Below the pieces are notes generated by a model. That model searched no databases. It saw only the letters and a list, made by a program, of their open reading frames with translations, and had not been told where the DNA came from. A stretch of 64,000 nucleotides of DNA from Cricetomys ansorgei (taxonomy: Eukaryota > Chordata > Mammalia > Rodentia > Nesomyidae): assembly GCA_026225945.1 (NCBI GenBank), contig JAMJFZ010000107.1:49056501-49120500 (forward strand). The letters run 5' to 3'. The translations under genes were made by a program, and so were the position numbers. This document shows positions 32,814 to 45,347 of this stretch, in pieces (position 1 is the stretch's first letter; each line of letters opens with the position of its first letter).

Positions 32814-33422
32814 CATCATGACAGCCTCAATAATAGTCTTAAGCTTGGAAGCTAAACAAATTGGAAAAATGAAGTCATCCTGTATATCAGTCGTTTATAT
32901 TCTCTTTGTCCCTCTCCTATGCATTACACTTTCCTAACATGGTGGCGATTATTTGCCCTGCTATTCTGTCATATATCATAGTTTTTGCTGATTCTATATA
33001 TACGGCTTGAGCTTGCAAAGATCTGATCTTGCTCCACATCAGGATGTTCTTCTACTAGACCTTGCTATTTCAGCATGCTCTTCCCCTTGGGTCTGTCCTT
33101 CTTTCCTAGTGAGCCTCGTCCACACTGTGGACTCCTGTGCACTTCTGTCCCATGACTCCTGTTATTCTAAGCCTGAAACTTTCAAAGTACCTTTCCTTTG
33201 TTTTGTGTAGATATTTTCTTCTAGAAGAAATCAATTAGCTCATCATTGTATGGGAATTCTTAACTTGCTTAAACTTTTACAGTTAGTAAAGTACTGCATT
33301 TCCTGTGATTTGAAAATCCTGTGCTATGTTTCTGACAGCTTGAGACTCTTTGTTATTAGATTTGCAAATACTTTCAATATACCTGAGGACACCTCATCTT
33401 TTTAAATCAACCAACAAAAAAA

Positions 33423-33460
33423 CATAACCCACCCAAGTGATCATAACCCACCCAAGTGAT
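33423..33460. repeat. Perfect 19-bp tandem duplication
   Basis: CATAACCCACCCAAGTGAT occurs twice head to tail with no mismatch. No family is recognised around it. Confidence 0.96.
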
Positions 33461-33609
33461 TTGTTTGCGAGAAATTGAAAATAATTTTAAATTTGCCATG
33501 ATTCTATGATTTTTACTTTGTATACTATGTGCTTTAAACTAGCTACAGTTTCAAAGGTGAGATCTCTTTAATGTCACCCTTCTAGATTTTCTCTATTTTG
33601 CTCCTAGAA

Positions 33610-33832
33610 CATTGGTTCTCAACCTGTGGGTTTCGACTCTTTCAACAATGGAACAACCCCTTTCACAGGGTGCCTAAGACCATCTGCATATCAAAGATTT
33701 ATGCTACAATTCTTAAGGGTAGCAAAATTACAGTTATGAAGTAATAACAAAAATAGTTTTATTATTGGGGAGCACCACAACATGAGGAACTGTTTCAAAG
33801 GATTGCAGCATTAAGAATGTTGAAAATCACTG
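33610..33832 (+). mobile_element. URR1-type hAT (Charlie) DNA transposon, non-autonomous
   Basis: It starts CATTGGTTCTCAACCTGTGG and ends GTTGAAAATCACTG, the hAT-Charlie terminal inverted repeat pattern. Internal blocks TGCCTAAGACCATCTG, AGCAAAATTACAGTTATGAA, CACCACAACATGAGGAACTG and GCAGCATTAAGAATG fit the rodent URR1 consensus. The length of about 220 bp fits a full-length copy. It has no transposase gene. The 8-bp target duplication is not clear (about five of eight positions agree). Confidence 0.88.
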
Positions 33833-33899
33833 CCCATGAAACTAATCTAATGGCTCTTAATAGCCTCTTTAGGAGCCCCTGAGAAGCAAAAGAAGAGGG

Positions 33900-33956
33900 A
33901 CACACACACAGACACACACAGACACATACACACACATACACACCTATCATGATGAG

Positions 33957-34008
<52 letters not shown>

Positions 34009-34009
34009 G
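33900..34009. repeat. (CA)n and (TA)n microsatellites, nearly adjacent
   Basis: A CA-rich run with GACA and TACA variants (33900-33945) is followed after about 14 bp by about 24 TA units with one TG interruption (33959-34009). The His/Tyr/Ile-rich minus-strand frame over 33795-34013 is their translation. Confidence 0.94.
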
Positions 34010-35343
34010 CCACATTTAGATATTTATATATGGTTTACACATGGACAAAGAAGGTCTACCATAGAAGATTATCTTAGAGCTTGGAGTTGTCTGAGAATAA
34101 TAAATCTAGCATATTCATGAAAAATTATTGAGTTCAAAATGTGGTATTGTTGGGTACTTTACTTGTTTATTGTTTTTAATTTGATACATATATAACTTAC
34201 ATTTCATTGATACTTTTTTTAAGATTAGTACTTTTCTCTTAATCTGAAAAATATTTTAAAATTAGCCTTATGTTATAACACACACACTTACACGTACAAT
34301 TTGGAAGTAAAATTTTATATATCTTTCTACTTAAAAATAAATCATAGTTCAAAATGTTTTCAGATTTCTATTATGATATTTTACTCCATGAGCATAAATT
34401 ACAAATGTTCTCTTAGATTTTAGACTTTTACCATTAGTTTCAATGATATATATCTAACTTTCTAGTTATATAACATTTTATCTATTCTATCACAGCGAAT
34501 AGAAAATATGCTAATAAAATTCTGTATTTGTAATTTATTGAAGAGGGTCAAATTACTCATGAGGAAAACTGCAAATACTTATTTTTTCATGGTTAATGTT
34601 GATTGGGAATTTGGGGGCCTCTGTGCTAGATGTTTCAGGCTCAGTCATTAGCATAGTTGGACCTTTGCATGGAATTCTGTCATATGCAGCTATCACTGCT
34701 CCTGCAGGTGTTCTTATTTACATGTTTGATGGTGTAGGTTGCCACAAGGCAATACTCCAGCATTTGGCCAGTATTCTCCATGGCCCTTCCAGCAGGAAAA
34801 AGCCTGGACTTCACTGTACATGGCTGAGATATGTGAATGTGTGAGGGAGACGAAATTGGAAATAACAAAATATCAATGATTTTATTACTTCCTGCCTGTC
34901 ATTTATACTGCATCTCATTAATTAGAAGTAAGGCAGTAAATGTAGCCCACTCTGAATCAAAATGAGGGATCATTTTAGAGGTTTCCCCCTAGACATTAGT
35001 GATTTATAAGTAGTAAAAGCCATGTCACCTCAGCTTAGATGAAAGCAAATCTATGAAAACAAATTCATGATTTCTTTAGAAAACAAGCAGTAAGTACAGC
35101 TCTTCAAGGTAAGATAGCCTATGAAAAGAAAACAAAGCCAAAACCCAGATCCTTTCTTTCTTTAGATATAGTTCCCCTTTTCTCTCTCTCCTCCAGTGCT
35201 CCAATAAAAATGATCTTCTGAGCTATCAGAATGCTTCTTCAACACAGGCATCAAGAGGGAACAAATGTATCTTCTTTTTTTGTGATTCCAAATTTCTGAT
35301 ACAGGGCTGTCATTACCACAACAGATTTGTTTTTTTGTCCGTA

Positions 35344-35345
<2 letters not shown>
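34010..35345. other. Unique AT-rich DNA; one 82-codon frame of unclear status
   Basis: No repeat family is recognised. The ATG frame at 34596-34844 has a balanced amino-acid composition with a hydrophobic middle (SVISIVGPLHGILSYAAITA), but no recognised family, no promoter or splice context and an antisense frame of similar size. I treat it as probably chance. Confidence 0.4.
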
Positions 35346-35347
<2 letters not shown>

Positions 35348-35397
<50 letters not shown>

Positions 35398-35415
35398 TGT
35401 GTGTCTCTGTGTGTT
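35348..35415. repeat. (TG)n microsatellite
   Basis: About 23 perfect TG units, then variants with TTTG and CTCT. Cys/Val- or Thr/His-rich frames across it are artefacts. Confidence 0.96.
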
Positions 35416-35799
35416 GTGGGAATAGGAGGGGTTAGACATGGACTGGCCAAATGGGATGAGTTCATTCAGCCTTGCCTATGCTTAATAGAACCAATGACAC
35501 CAGGTTTTCGAAAGGGGGTTCTTCTGAGAGGCTTAGTTTATCGTTTAAATGAATGGTTATCACCATTTAGTTATATCAGTTGGTTAAGAACATCATTGCT
35601 ATGAATGACTGGCAGTTATGAGAACCTTTAGTCTGTATATTTAGCCATAGGCATAGTAATTCTTTTATTATTTATCAATTCTGATAATTTTATAAAAGTT
35701 TCCTATTTAAATTCGTGAGTATGTTTATTTCTGATTTTCACTGGATTTTATAAGTACTAGATCATTGCACTGAGCTGCCTTCATACCTCAAGACTTTTT

Positions 35800-36240
35800 T
35801 TAATGAATGTTTTGCATGGGTGTTTATTTTATAGATTGAACTTTTTATTTTCTAACATACTGCTGATTTTTTAATATAGCTAATTATAGGCATACACAAA
35901 TATTTTAATGACCTTCCAGTACATCTTTGTATTGTGTTCCATGTTTCTAGTTTCCAGTTGATGTCCTTTCTCCCTTTGGTTTTTAGTTATTCATTACTAC
36001 CAGTAATACCTTTGTGTTATGCCTTTGAACACTTACATGATTATTAGTGTGTATTCTTAGAGGTGGAGTTGCTGAGTCAGGAATATACAATTGAAATCCT
36101 AAAAATTCTTTAATGGTGCCTACTTTCCCCAACCTTGATAAAGCTGGCTCTTATCAACATTTTACTCTTTACCACGACAAATGAAAAATGATATTTCATT
36201 GTTGTATTCATCTGCATTTTAAAATCACATTCTTGAAATA
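35800..36240 (-). repeat. Old L1M-type fragment, minus strand
   Basis: CATACACAAATATTTTAATG, TTCTTAGAGGTGGAGTTGCT (antisense L1M 'AGAGGTGGAATTGCTGGGTC'), ATTTTACTCTTTACCACG and TGATATTTCATTGTTG then CATCTGCATTTTAAAATC follow an antisense L1M 3' end. It is highly diverged. Confidence 0.5.
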
Positions 36241-38600
36241 GGAGGATTGCTGGATCATATTAATTTACATAGAACCTCAAGAAACTGGGAAAAATATAGG
36301 GACCATGGGAGACTAACTTCTTCCTTCTATCAGGTATTTTGCAAACCCTCATGGTAGATCTACAAAACTGTGTTGTAATTCTGTATTGTGGACACGTTTG
36401 TAAGAAGTCAAGTTAGACTTTTTGTCTTGTGAACATTCTGTACTGCCCACATAGCCTCCAATCTTGACTTGGCAGTACAAAGGCAACCAATCAGCTGTCA
36501 AATTTCAGCCCTGCCTCATTTTCTTTTGACATGTCTTATGGGAGTTGGGATTATCCTTGAATTATCACCATAATTAATTTGTTTTTTAGTGAACAGTGAA
36601 AATTAAGAAATAACTGCTTCTCTTTTTCCAAATTTAGCTTTTGGTTTTGAGATAGAAAGGGGTCTCCATGATCATTGACTGCTTCTTCTAGGCAAGGACT
36701 ATTGAGGAAGACAGAATTCCCTTGTTTTGCTTCTTGCAGTAATGGACCAGTTTTTTGTTTTTTGTTTGTTTTTCCAGAAAAGTGAATTTTGTTCAAAGCA
36801 CTTGCTATAATTTCTTTGCTTTGGTTCTGGTGCAATGGGGCATGTATGCTCAATGCTTGGTAATACTCCTGGCTCTAGTGCTTGTGTGGGTTTATTCCCT
36901 GATTCTGCCTCTCTTCTTTATCCTCTCCCTGGCTACCACTCTCTCTCTGCTTCTTTCTCAACCCCTTCTCCCCTCACACTGTCAGGTTTTGATAAGACAT
37001 ATGGTAATAGGGTTATTTCAATTTTCCCTTTCCTGAAACATAGTATATGGGGATTTAATCTTGTTATTATTTCATCTAACATGCAATTTTTATAACAGCT
37101 TGTGTCCAAATTCATTTATAACTCAAGCATTCAGGCTTTCTGGGAGAATAAGTCCCAGTATCTCTTGACAAACTCTTGAAGTTGGGACATATCGGTGTCT
37201 TCACATCTACGAACCATAGTTAGCCATAGGCTCAAGAATACAGTAATTTTAGGGGTTATATTAGTCAAGCAGAAGTCATTGACTGATAGAAGACTGAGAT
37301 AGTAGAAACAGCGGGATGCACACTGACTCGTGATTCCTGAAACTCCCTACAAAACTGCTTTAACCTTTGGTTTGCTAATTAATTATAAAGAAAGCAGTCA
37401 TTCTATAAAACCCTTGAAGTCACATGGCAGCACTCTTAACTTACTTTTATGGGAAGTCAGCAAATGAGCAAAAATCAAGGCTGACATCAAAGCATCTCTT
37501 TTCTAAAAATGAAGTTCTTTAACCACTGATAGGTTACTCAACCCAGTGTCTCATGTCATTGTAATGGCCATGGAATCTTCAATTTGTCTCAACTACTCTT
37601 GCACCAATTATTGACTCTAGTCATCAGAAAAGGAGAGAGAACTGATTTATACAGTGTATTAAAAAGAAAGCAATGGCTATATTTTATTTTACAAATGTAT
37701 TATTGCAAAGAAATTAGCCAAGTAGAAAAACCTTCTTTTAAAAAATGTAGCCTTGCTATTGTCTTGGTATCAGAGACTTTGTAATTATCAACCCAATAGC
37801 ACAAAACTAATGGGAGACATGGATGCTTCTTTACCCAATTTCTTTCTTTTCATGTTTTGTGTGTTTCTTCTCCTTTTCTGTGATAGAGAAAGATAGGTCA
37901 GGGAGTAAGAAACATCAAGTCACCAATGTCTGAGGTAGATTCTGGGGATCAAGTGTTGCAGTTGAACCAGGTTTAACATTATTGTTTAACAATACTCATG
38001 TACTAGACATGTTGTTTCACAATGAACATTGCACACAGACACACACACACATTGAATAATTTATAGCTTTGTAGTTGGAAGACAACCTCAAGATGACGTA
38101 AATCAAGTTTAATAACTACTGTGTTTCAATGACTCAGAGGGAAATTATCTACTGAGAGACACTTGACATGTTATTTTTCCTGAGAATCTATGTTAGGATT
38201 TGAGTTAAGGAGTGATTAATTGTATACCTCTTATATTGCTATACAGTTTTAATTTAATTGAATTAACTTAGGATTTCTCAACCAAATGATATTTAGTAAG
38301 GTAATAAATAAGCAGATATTAAAGAATAACAGAATATGATCCATGTGTTAGTGCTTTTATACAGTTTCATTACAAATTAATTCATTTATAATTTAAAAGA
38401 AAAATAATACTCTGAAGACTGTAATGCAAAATGAATAGTTGTTGTTTTATAATCTTCTTCCACACAAGATTGCTTTCCACTCTTAAAAGCCTTTTTCTTA
38501 TTATATTCATACATAGAAAAAACTGAGAAAATTTCCTCAAAATTATAGCTCAAGTAAACAAAATACTCAGCTAACCGTATTTCTCAACTGTAGAGTAATT
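36241..38600. other. Unique DNA, no gene seen
   Basis: No family is recognised. A T-rich TTTTTGTTTTTTGTTTG run lies near 36751-36771. Overlapping frames at 36551-37115 on both strands are in conflict with one another and carry no domain. Another frame (37584-37784) is chance length. Confidence 0.5.
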
Positions 38601-38609
38601 TTAAATATT

Positions 38610-39500
38610 TTAATCCAGAAGCAAGGCTGCTCTAGAGTAGAAAGAATGTAGGTACACACCTCAAATCCCAGTATTCAGAAAGCAGTGGTAGCACACCTTT
38701 AATTCTGGTATTCGGAAGGCTGTGGTGGTCCATGGCTTTAATCCCAGCACTTGGGAAACAGAAAACATATGAAGAAGCAGAACTCAGAATGAATCAGTGT
38801 CAAACAGGAAGTGACATCTGAGATGAGTCAGAGTGAAGGACAGGCAAAGTGACAAATCAGAGGAAGAGGACATGCTCAACTCTTGTGGTAGAAAAAGCAG
38901 ACTCTCAGCTCAGAGAGCACACAGAGGATGAGAGACAGAGAGAGGACAAGACACGCAGATAATGATGCAGTCTGACTGAGGGTAAGGCAAAGAAGCAGAA
39001 AGACTGACTGAGACAGTATGGAGCAGTGACAGCTGCAAGAGAGGCAAGACACAGAAGCAAAGAGAGGGGTCTGAGGCATAGACACAGAGGCAATTCTGCA
39101 GGAGAAGTCAGTATCAGATGGGAAGAGTGAGTCAGTTTGAAGCTAAGCAGAGCAATTCAGCCAGAGAAATTGTGGGCGTCAACCAGAGTCAGAAGTGTTT
39201 GGTCAGAAACAGTCAGTGGCTCAGAAGGTATCTGAACCACTCAGCTTGGAGCCAGAACAGTGAGTGAGTTGAGTAAAACCAGAAGAGTCAGTTGAGTTCA
39301 GTATAGCTCTGACTTCAGGCGGAGCTAGTCAGAGTAAGCTCTGTCAACAGTAGGTCTCAGAGGTTGAGACTGAAGCCTTCTAGGTCTGGGCTAGCAGCTT
39401 AAACTTATTTTTAGATTCTAGGAGGCCCAAAAGCTCCAGGGCTCCAGAACTAAGGACTGGTCAAATAGCAAAAGGATAAACAACTTTGAACTAGAATCTA
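38610..39500 (+). mobile_element. LTR-like element, copy 1 of a three-copy family
   Basis: About 890 bp, opening with three B1-like modules (38649-38761), then TCAGTGTCAAACAGGAAGTG, GAGATGAGTCAG, GACAAATCAGAGGAAGAGGA, a long A/G-rich part, GTTCAGTATAGCTCTGACTT, GGAGCTAGTCAGAG, and a GATAAA-containing end. Most of these blocks recur in order at 59622-60120, and the 3' half at 51457-52078. Where copy 3 has TATAAAA this copy reads TAGAAAA, and the polyadenylation hexamer is GATAAA instead of AATAAA, so its promoter and 3' signal look decayed. No ERV internal sequence adjoins it. The family is rodent LTR-like, and I cannot name it securely. Confidence 0.7.
38649..38761 (+). repeat. Three iterated B1-like modules of 37-39 bp
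   Basis: Three head-to-tail units (38649-38685, 38686-38722, 38723-38761) each hold a variant of 'GGTGGCACACCTTTAATCCCAGCAC...GGAAG'. This is the B1 box-B region repeated, without the rest of B1. Confidence 0.82.
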
Positions 39501-42394
39501 CATCTACACTCAAGTTTCCAAAAATCTTCCTAAAAGTTCAGTTGTTTCATATTCACTAACATCCATGTTTAATTGGTGTATAATTATATATCCTTGCAGA
39601 TATAAACCCCTAGTACGCAATTTTGTCATTGTCCTATGAAAACCACATGAGGTGGTTTCTTTTGTACTTTGATTATATTTCACCCAACACATACCAGAAT
39701 TAATATTTCTTTTAAATATTTCATTTTACCTTCTACATCATTTTTCATTGCCAATTTCAAGTTTCTTAGAGTTTGGAAGCTTCTGGAGTTCTCACCAATT
39801 CTCAGGCACTAAAGAAGCAGATGGGCTTGACAGTAAAGAAGCATTAGCCTCATACTCCTGCCTCTACTGGACAATGTTCTCTGCCCTTCAGGGGTTTATT
39901 TTCTTCTTGGCGTTTGATTCAACACTGAGCAGGCAGAAGAATAAAGATATGTTTTTTATCTTTCATGAGTGACACAAGTTTCTGAGCCATGTTGTCTAAA
40001 TATTTTACGTCTCAGCACATCGGTATAGGTCTCACTATTGTCATTCTCTAGGAGCGAAGGGATGCAGAAGCTTCATTATTCCCATTTGTTCACAGAGCAG
40101 ATCTGGGATTTCAAAGAAGTCAGTGGCATCAGAGCTTGGCCTCCTTACTCCACAAGCACATCTCTTTAATGTAACTGCACTGACAACTTTTGGGCCTGGA
40201 GAATACTTTATTATCAACTTACATTTTAAATTTTTGTGATGTTTTTGATTAGTTTTATCACTGGACTACCTAATTTAACAGTCAATCAAAATAGATAGAA
40301 AAGAGAATGTATAATTAGAATGCCTTCACAGAGAAGCCAGAAATGCTGAAGAGAGATAGTGACATAGGGAGAATTTACCAACAGATGTCCAGTGACTCTG
40401 TACAGAGATTTGAAACTTAAGTACAAAGAAATCTGTGAAAATTCAGAGGAGAATTTATTAGCCACACAAGTAGGTCATGCTAAGCAGATCTGATTCCTGT
40501 TGCTTTGTAAAACTACATAGTGAATAAAGAGATTTAAACAGAGGGTGGAATGTGGGCTTTAACAGAACAGTCAAAGCAGTACACTAGAAAATGCTAGGCA
40601 AAGACAATTAAAATTAGTGCATCTCCATGTATAGCTATTTTCACTGGAAACTGATTGAAGCTAATTACTTCTTTTATGGGATGATGTCAACCTGGGAGAT
40701 GAATAACATTTCCACAAAAGCAAAACATGACTCATTAAAAAATGCTACTACAAAAGAAATAAATAATACTACAGAACCACTTTTTAAGCATACTGCCTTG
40801 AAAAAAACTACATTAAATCAGTGAAGAAGTCAATTTTTGAAGTGTCATGAAATATAAAAGTAACACAAGAAGCTTTAGAGCTATATAGATATGTACAGTA
40901 TAGAGCAAAATGAAATAGAGGATCAAATAAAAACATGCTTATAGAGCATCTTTTTAATCTAAGACTGCCCAAAACTATGACATTGACCCTGTAGAATTCA
41001 GTTTTCTGATTACATTTACCTTTCATTTCACTAACTCTAAGATGCTGGCAGCTAATGCTTCATGTTACCTGGACATAATAAACAAATTGCATATTATGTT
41101 AAGTCAAAATAACATGGTGATACAGATACATAGCAGATTATACTGATCATGTTAAGGAGGAAAACAGTTAAGAGATGGACATTCTAAGGTTCAATACTCT
41201 AGATAGTTTCTCTAAGGGTCAGATATAGTGACAATATTATTAAACAGAATAGCTTTGCTTTAACTCTATTCATAATTAGTCATGGTTTTCAGAAAAGAGT
41301 AAATTAAAAAAAAACATTCAAATGGTGCTGTATTAAGTCCTAGTGATTTGGTTGTTATCTGTATACCCCTGCAGAACAGGAGACTGAGAATATGATAAAT
41401 GTAATATTGTCCCTTCTGTTTTTTCTAAGGACATTCTATTTATGTTTCTTAGGATATTTACCTTGTTTCATTTTATAGATGAGAATCTGCTTTTGAGTAC
41501 AAGTATAAACAAGTACCTTTATTCCTTAAATAACAATCTTTTTAAACATCTATGGGCTGGAGTTGTATTGACTAGAGGAGCAGAAGGTAAACTAACATAT
41601 AAGGTCATTTTTAGATAAATATTCACTGTATGTTGGGGGGCATTCAGAATTTATGCTATGCCTGTATCAGGTGAGCAAATTAATTTCACCTTACTTCTAA
41701 TGTCCATGATTTACATTTTTTGCAGTAGTTATCTCATAATTATTCTGACATTATACACATATGGTTCTGCTAGATAGCCATGGCAGTGACATTTGGTTCC
41801 TTAGCAACTGAAAATTTGCCTTGCAAAGAAAAATAATTGGTCATGAAGTACTCCAGAACAGTATGTCCTTATCATAAACTGTTGGTTAATCTAGTGAATA
41901 GTATTTTTTTTTGTTAAGTGGTGAAAAATATGAGATTAAAAGCACAGTGTAAAATGATATTTTCCTGGTGGTTTCTTAATGGTTGAAGTTTCCCTGTTTG
42001 TGTAAATAAGATCAGAAATTAATAAAGATGGCATATTGGAAGTCTTTGCCAAGTTGATTGGCAGGCAGTGAGGAGCACAGGTCCAGTACCACTTTTCAAA
42101 CTTGCAATATGCTACTGTGACTTCACATGTTTGTATATTCGTCTAACACTGCACTCACTCAACTCAGACAACTCTGGCCAATGGAATACATGAAAGGTAT
42201 CTGTTGACAGAATAAATATGTTTCAATCTCTACTAATCACAAGCAAACTAGTGTGCTTTTGTTTTATGCCATCAAGAATTCAATTGATTTAAAAGGAACA
42301 CTTTGGGGCATTGGAATCTTCCAATTTGACATGTCAATTATCAACTTTACAAAAATATACCTGCATTCCATAGTCTATTAATTAATTTTCTGTT
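39501..42394. other. Unique DNA, no gene seen; possible MIR remnant near 40070-40170
   Basis: CATTATTCCCATTTGTTCAC and CAGATCTGGGATTTCAAAG near 40074-40120 faintly resemble the MIR 'ATTATCCCCATTTTACAG...CAGAGCTGGGATTTGAA' order. Otherwise no family is recognised. Frames of 60-74 codons in 39510-41026 show no domains. Confidence 0.45.
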
Positions 42395-42750
42395 TCTGTG
42401 ATAAAACACCACAAAACATCACAATCAATGATAAAACGAGGCAACTTATAGAAGCAAGAGTTTAATTAGGCTTATGGCTCCAGAAGGATAGGAGTACGTC
42501 ATGGAGTAACTGTGGTAGCAAACAGCAGGCATTATGGCTAAAGTATAATCTAAGGACTCGACCTTAAGCATGAATCGTAGAGAGGAAACAACAGTAGCAG
42601 GATATTAAGCATCCAAAACCCCCCAGTGACATACATTTTCCAACAAGGCTGCACCTTCTAAGCTTGCCCAGACATCTCCCAAGCCATGAGGACAAAATAT
42701 TAAAGTATGGAAGCTTATGGGGGACATTCTCATGTGAACCACTACACATA
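42395..42750 (-). mobile_element. MaLR/ERVL-type LTR-like element, minus strand
   Basis: TTTCTGTTTCTGTGATAAAA, AGGCTTATGGCTCCAGAAGG, CCCCAGTGACATACATTTTC, CAACAAGGCTGCACCTTCTA, and GGGGGACATTCTCATGTGAA follow a common rodent LTR-like repeat read antisense. The borders are approximate and the name is uncertain. The 61-codon minus-strand frame within it is spurious. Confidence 0.65.
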
Positions 42751-43653
42751 TTAAGGTAGTTGATATATAATTACAAAGCATTCTCTTTATAGATCAGAAC
42801 TCCTCAGAGTGCCATCAGAATCCATGTTATCCCTGCTCACAGCCTACCTAAACTCACTCTGACATTGACATTTTGCCTTCTTAGAAATCCCATATGCTCA
42901 CTCATGATCAAAGTCATGTAGTAATTTTGTCAGAAGATTTATTTTGTGTTGATAATAAATAAAGTCCATTGCAGTGTACTTCTTGGCCTGACTCAGGATC
43001 CATGTTCTTTCTACCCAGCTAAGGAATATATCCAAAGCTTGCTCTTACCCTTGTAGGAGTCATGAGGCCCTAAGGACCTTCTGTTTGTCCCCTCCAATGC
43101 AATCTGAATGCATTCAATCTCCCAGGCCTATCAGCTGCTTTATGGCCCTTCCCTTCTCACACTTTTCCTTGCAGTAATACTTTGTTCAAAGTCACTAGTG
43201 ATAAGACCTTTCATGAAATGTTTCCAGCTGTGCACATGACAAACCATTCACTTAAATATGTCATCACTGAAGGTCCATTTTCCTCTTAAAAGTTGTCCAT
43301 ATTCCATAGCCATAGGAACCTTAAGCTAGCAACTGGTATGTACACCCTTTTTGATGTTTACGAGCTACAGGTACTCTGACTATCCAAACTCCAGGACATA
43401 CATATAATATGAATCCAGCTCTAATAATTTATTATTAAATTAATATGATTATTTGTAATGCAAAGTAAGTACGGGAACAGCAGACCTTGCCAGGGAAAAC
43501 AGTGGAATCAGAGTGTACTGAATTCTTATTTACAGCCTCCTTCCCCAGGCACTGCTATTGCACAGATAGTGAGGGCAAGAGAAGTTACTTGACTGTCTTT
43601 AGTATCAAATTAGTTAATCAATAATTGTTTCCTGAATATTTGGTGAATGCATG

Positions 43654-43684
<31 letters not shown>

Positions 43685-45085
43685 CCAATGACAGAAGAGG
43701 AAATTAATAAAAGTGAAAGGGCAAAATGACCATGGGAATAGAAATTTGAGATAAAGCCAGAATTGATTTTAATATACAATGTGTATGTATCTCTCTCTGT
43801 GTGTTAGAGAGATCTCAGCTTCTTTATTGCTGAAATAGACCTTTAAATTCATGATTTGTCATAGTTTCTAGTTAATGATTAGACGGTCATCACTCCTGCA
43901 GATGTAGATAACTCAACATGGCTGCAAAAATGCCTGTGTTTCTCTTTCCCCCTTCAATTTCCACTCTGCTGAATTTATCACAGAAGATGGAAATGGATGG
44001 AGCTTGGAATATGGAAAGACAGTTCAGGATGAGTGATCTGTCTTGATGGATAATGGGTAAAGTCCAGAATGAACAAAAAGCTACTCTTTGAAGCTACTGA
44101 AAAGGTGCACACTACTCTTGGAGACTGTAATGCATGGGTCTATTTATGTGAAGTAAATATTTGTAGATTCCTTGTCGGGAGAGAAGTGAGCTAAATATTT
44201 GGACTGTTAGGATTAATACTGTTAATATTAATCGGCACTTCACATTTGTTGAATCATTAATAGGGGCTCAACTATTAACATATGCTGCTTTGCTTTATTC
44301 TTAAGGGTGAAAAAAATGTTTCTACCTACTTAAATACCAGGATATTGAATTTCTAGCAGATTAAATTTACCCAGAGTGACATAGTACTCAGGAATTATAC
44401 TAGGTTTAGCTTTTGCTGTGTTTATATTATTTGATGACTCAAACAATTAATCTCTTAAACTATTCATTACCTACTAAGTCACTGTACCTACTAGGTACAG
44501 AAGCTAGAACTTGCCTTTGTATGTAATTAGATCAAAGTAGCAACAGCAACTTACAGATTACAAATTACATTTACAATGTAAATGAAATTTACAAATTTCA
44601 AAATTTATATTGTTGAAATGTGACATGTCATGGGACAACTTCAGGGACTGTAATGTGATAATTTCTGGAGTACCTTTAATAACAAAGAACATCTTCAGTA
44701 GTGACCATTTTATTGTCTATAATATGCATTCCATAATAATGTGCCATAAACACAAAATGCACTTAACAAACTATTTCTTAAAAAGCAATATCATTGGCAG
44801 AAACAGTAAATTTTTAAATATGGGAAGTATACTTTATAGTAGTGAATCATAACATCTTTATGACACTCTAATGAATTTCTTCTTTTTTAATTCCTGACAG
44901 TCTAGGGAGAGCAAACTTGATGTGGAAATAGCTTCAGCGGGTCTCTACACTTTCCCCACGGGTTCCACATTTGGTAAATGCTTGCTTATGAGCCCTTTCT
45001 ACTGGTTGTTCACTTATTGATAAGTCTGCTGTGCATATGCCTTTTTGTGTAGGTTATGTATTTTTTGTGCATATGTACATGCACA
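42751..45085. other. Mostly unique DNA; AC tract and a possible MIR piece
   Basis: 43000-43350 is somewhat G/C-richer and unassigned. A faint MIR-like order (GATTAAATTTACCCAGAGTG then GGAATTATACTAGG) is seen near 44360-44410. The 80-codon ATG frame at 44610-44852 has no recognisable motif. Confidence 0.4.
43657..43684. repeat. (AC)n microsatellite
   Basis: About fourteen AC units. Confidence 0.94.
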
Positions 45086-45089
45086 AACA

Positions 45090-45347
45090 TATGCATGTGT
45101 ATAGAGACCAGAAGCTGATGTAAGATGCATTCCTCTACTGCATTCCATTTTATTTTCTGAAATAGAGTCTGTCACTGAACCTACTGTTTACTGACTGTCT
45201 AGAGTGGCTGGCCAGTGATCTCTGGGGATCTGTCTGTCTTCACTTCTCCAGCCCTGAGGCTGTGCCACCAGGCCTGCCCTTCACATGCATGCTCTGGATC
45301 AGATCACATTGTGGGACGGTATCAACTAAGCCATCTCCCTAAGACCT
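45090..45347 (-). repeat. B4-type SINE, minus strand
   Basis: Antisense order: GAGACCAGAAGCTGATGTAA, TTTATTTTCTGAAATAGAGT, CACTGAACCTACTG, GGCTGGCCAGTGATCTCTGG, CTGAGGCTGTGCCACCAGGC, TGGATCAGATCAC and CTAAGCCATCTCCCTAAGACC (reversed tRNA-like head). It is close to full length and diverged. Confidence 0.82.

Larger units (their letters stand above)
32441..33605. other. Mostly unique DNA
   Basis: It contains a TG tract (32771-32813) and a perfect 19-bp tandem duplication (33423-33460). The 67-codon frame at 33007-33210 does not start with ATG and has no recognisable domain. Confidence 0.5.

Noticed and set aside
34596..34844. 82-codon plus-strand frame with a balanced composition and a hydrophobic middle
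   Set aside because: No recognised family, no splice or promoter context, and a competing antisense frame. I could not raise it above chance; cross-species conservation of the frame would be the deciding test.
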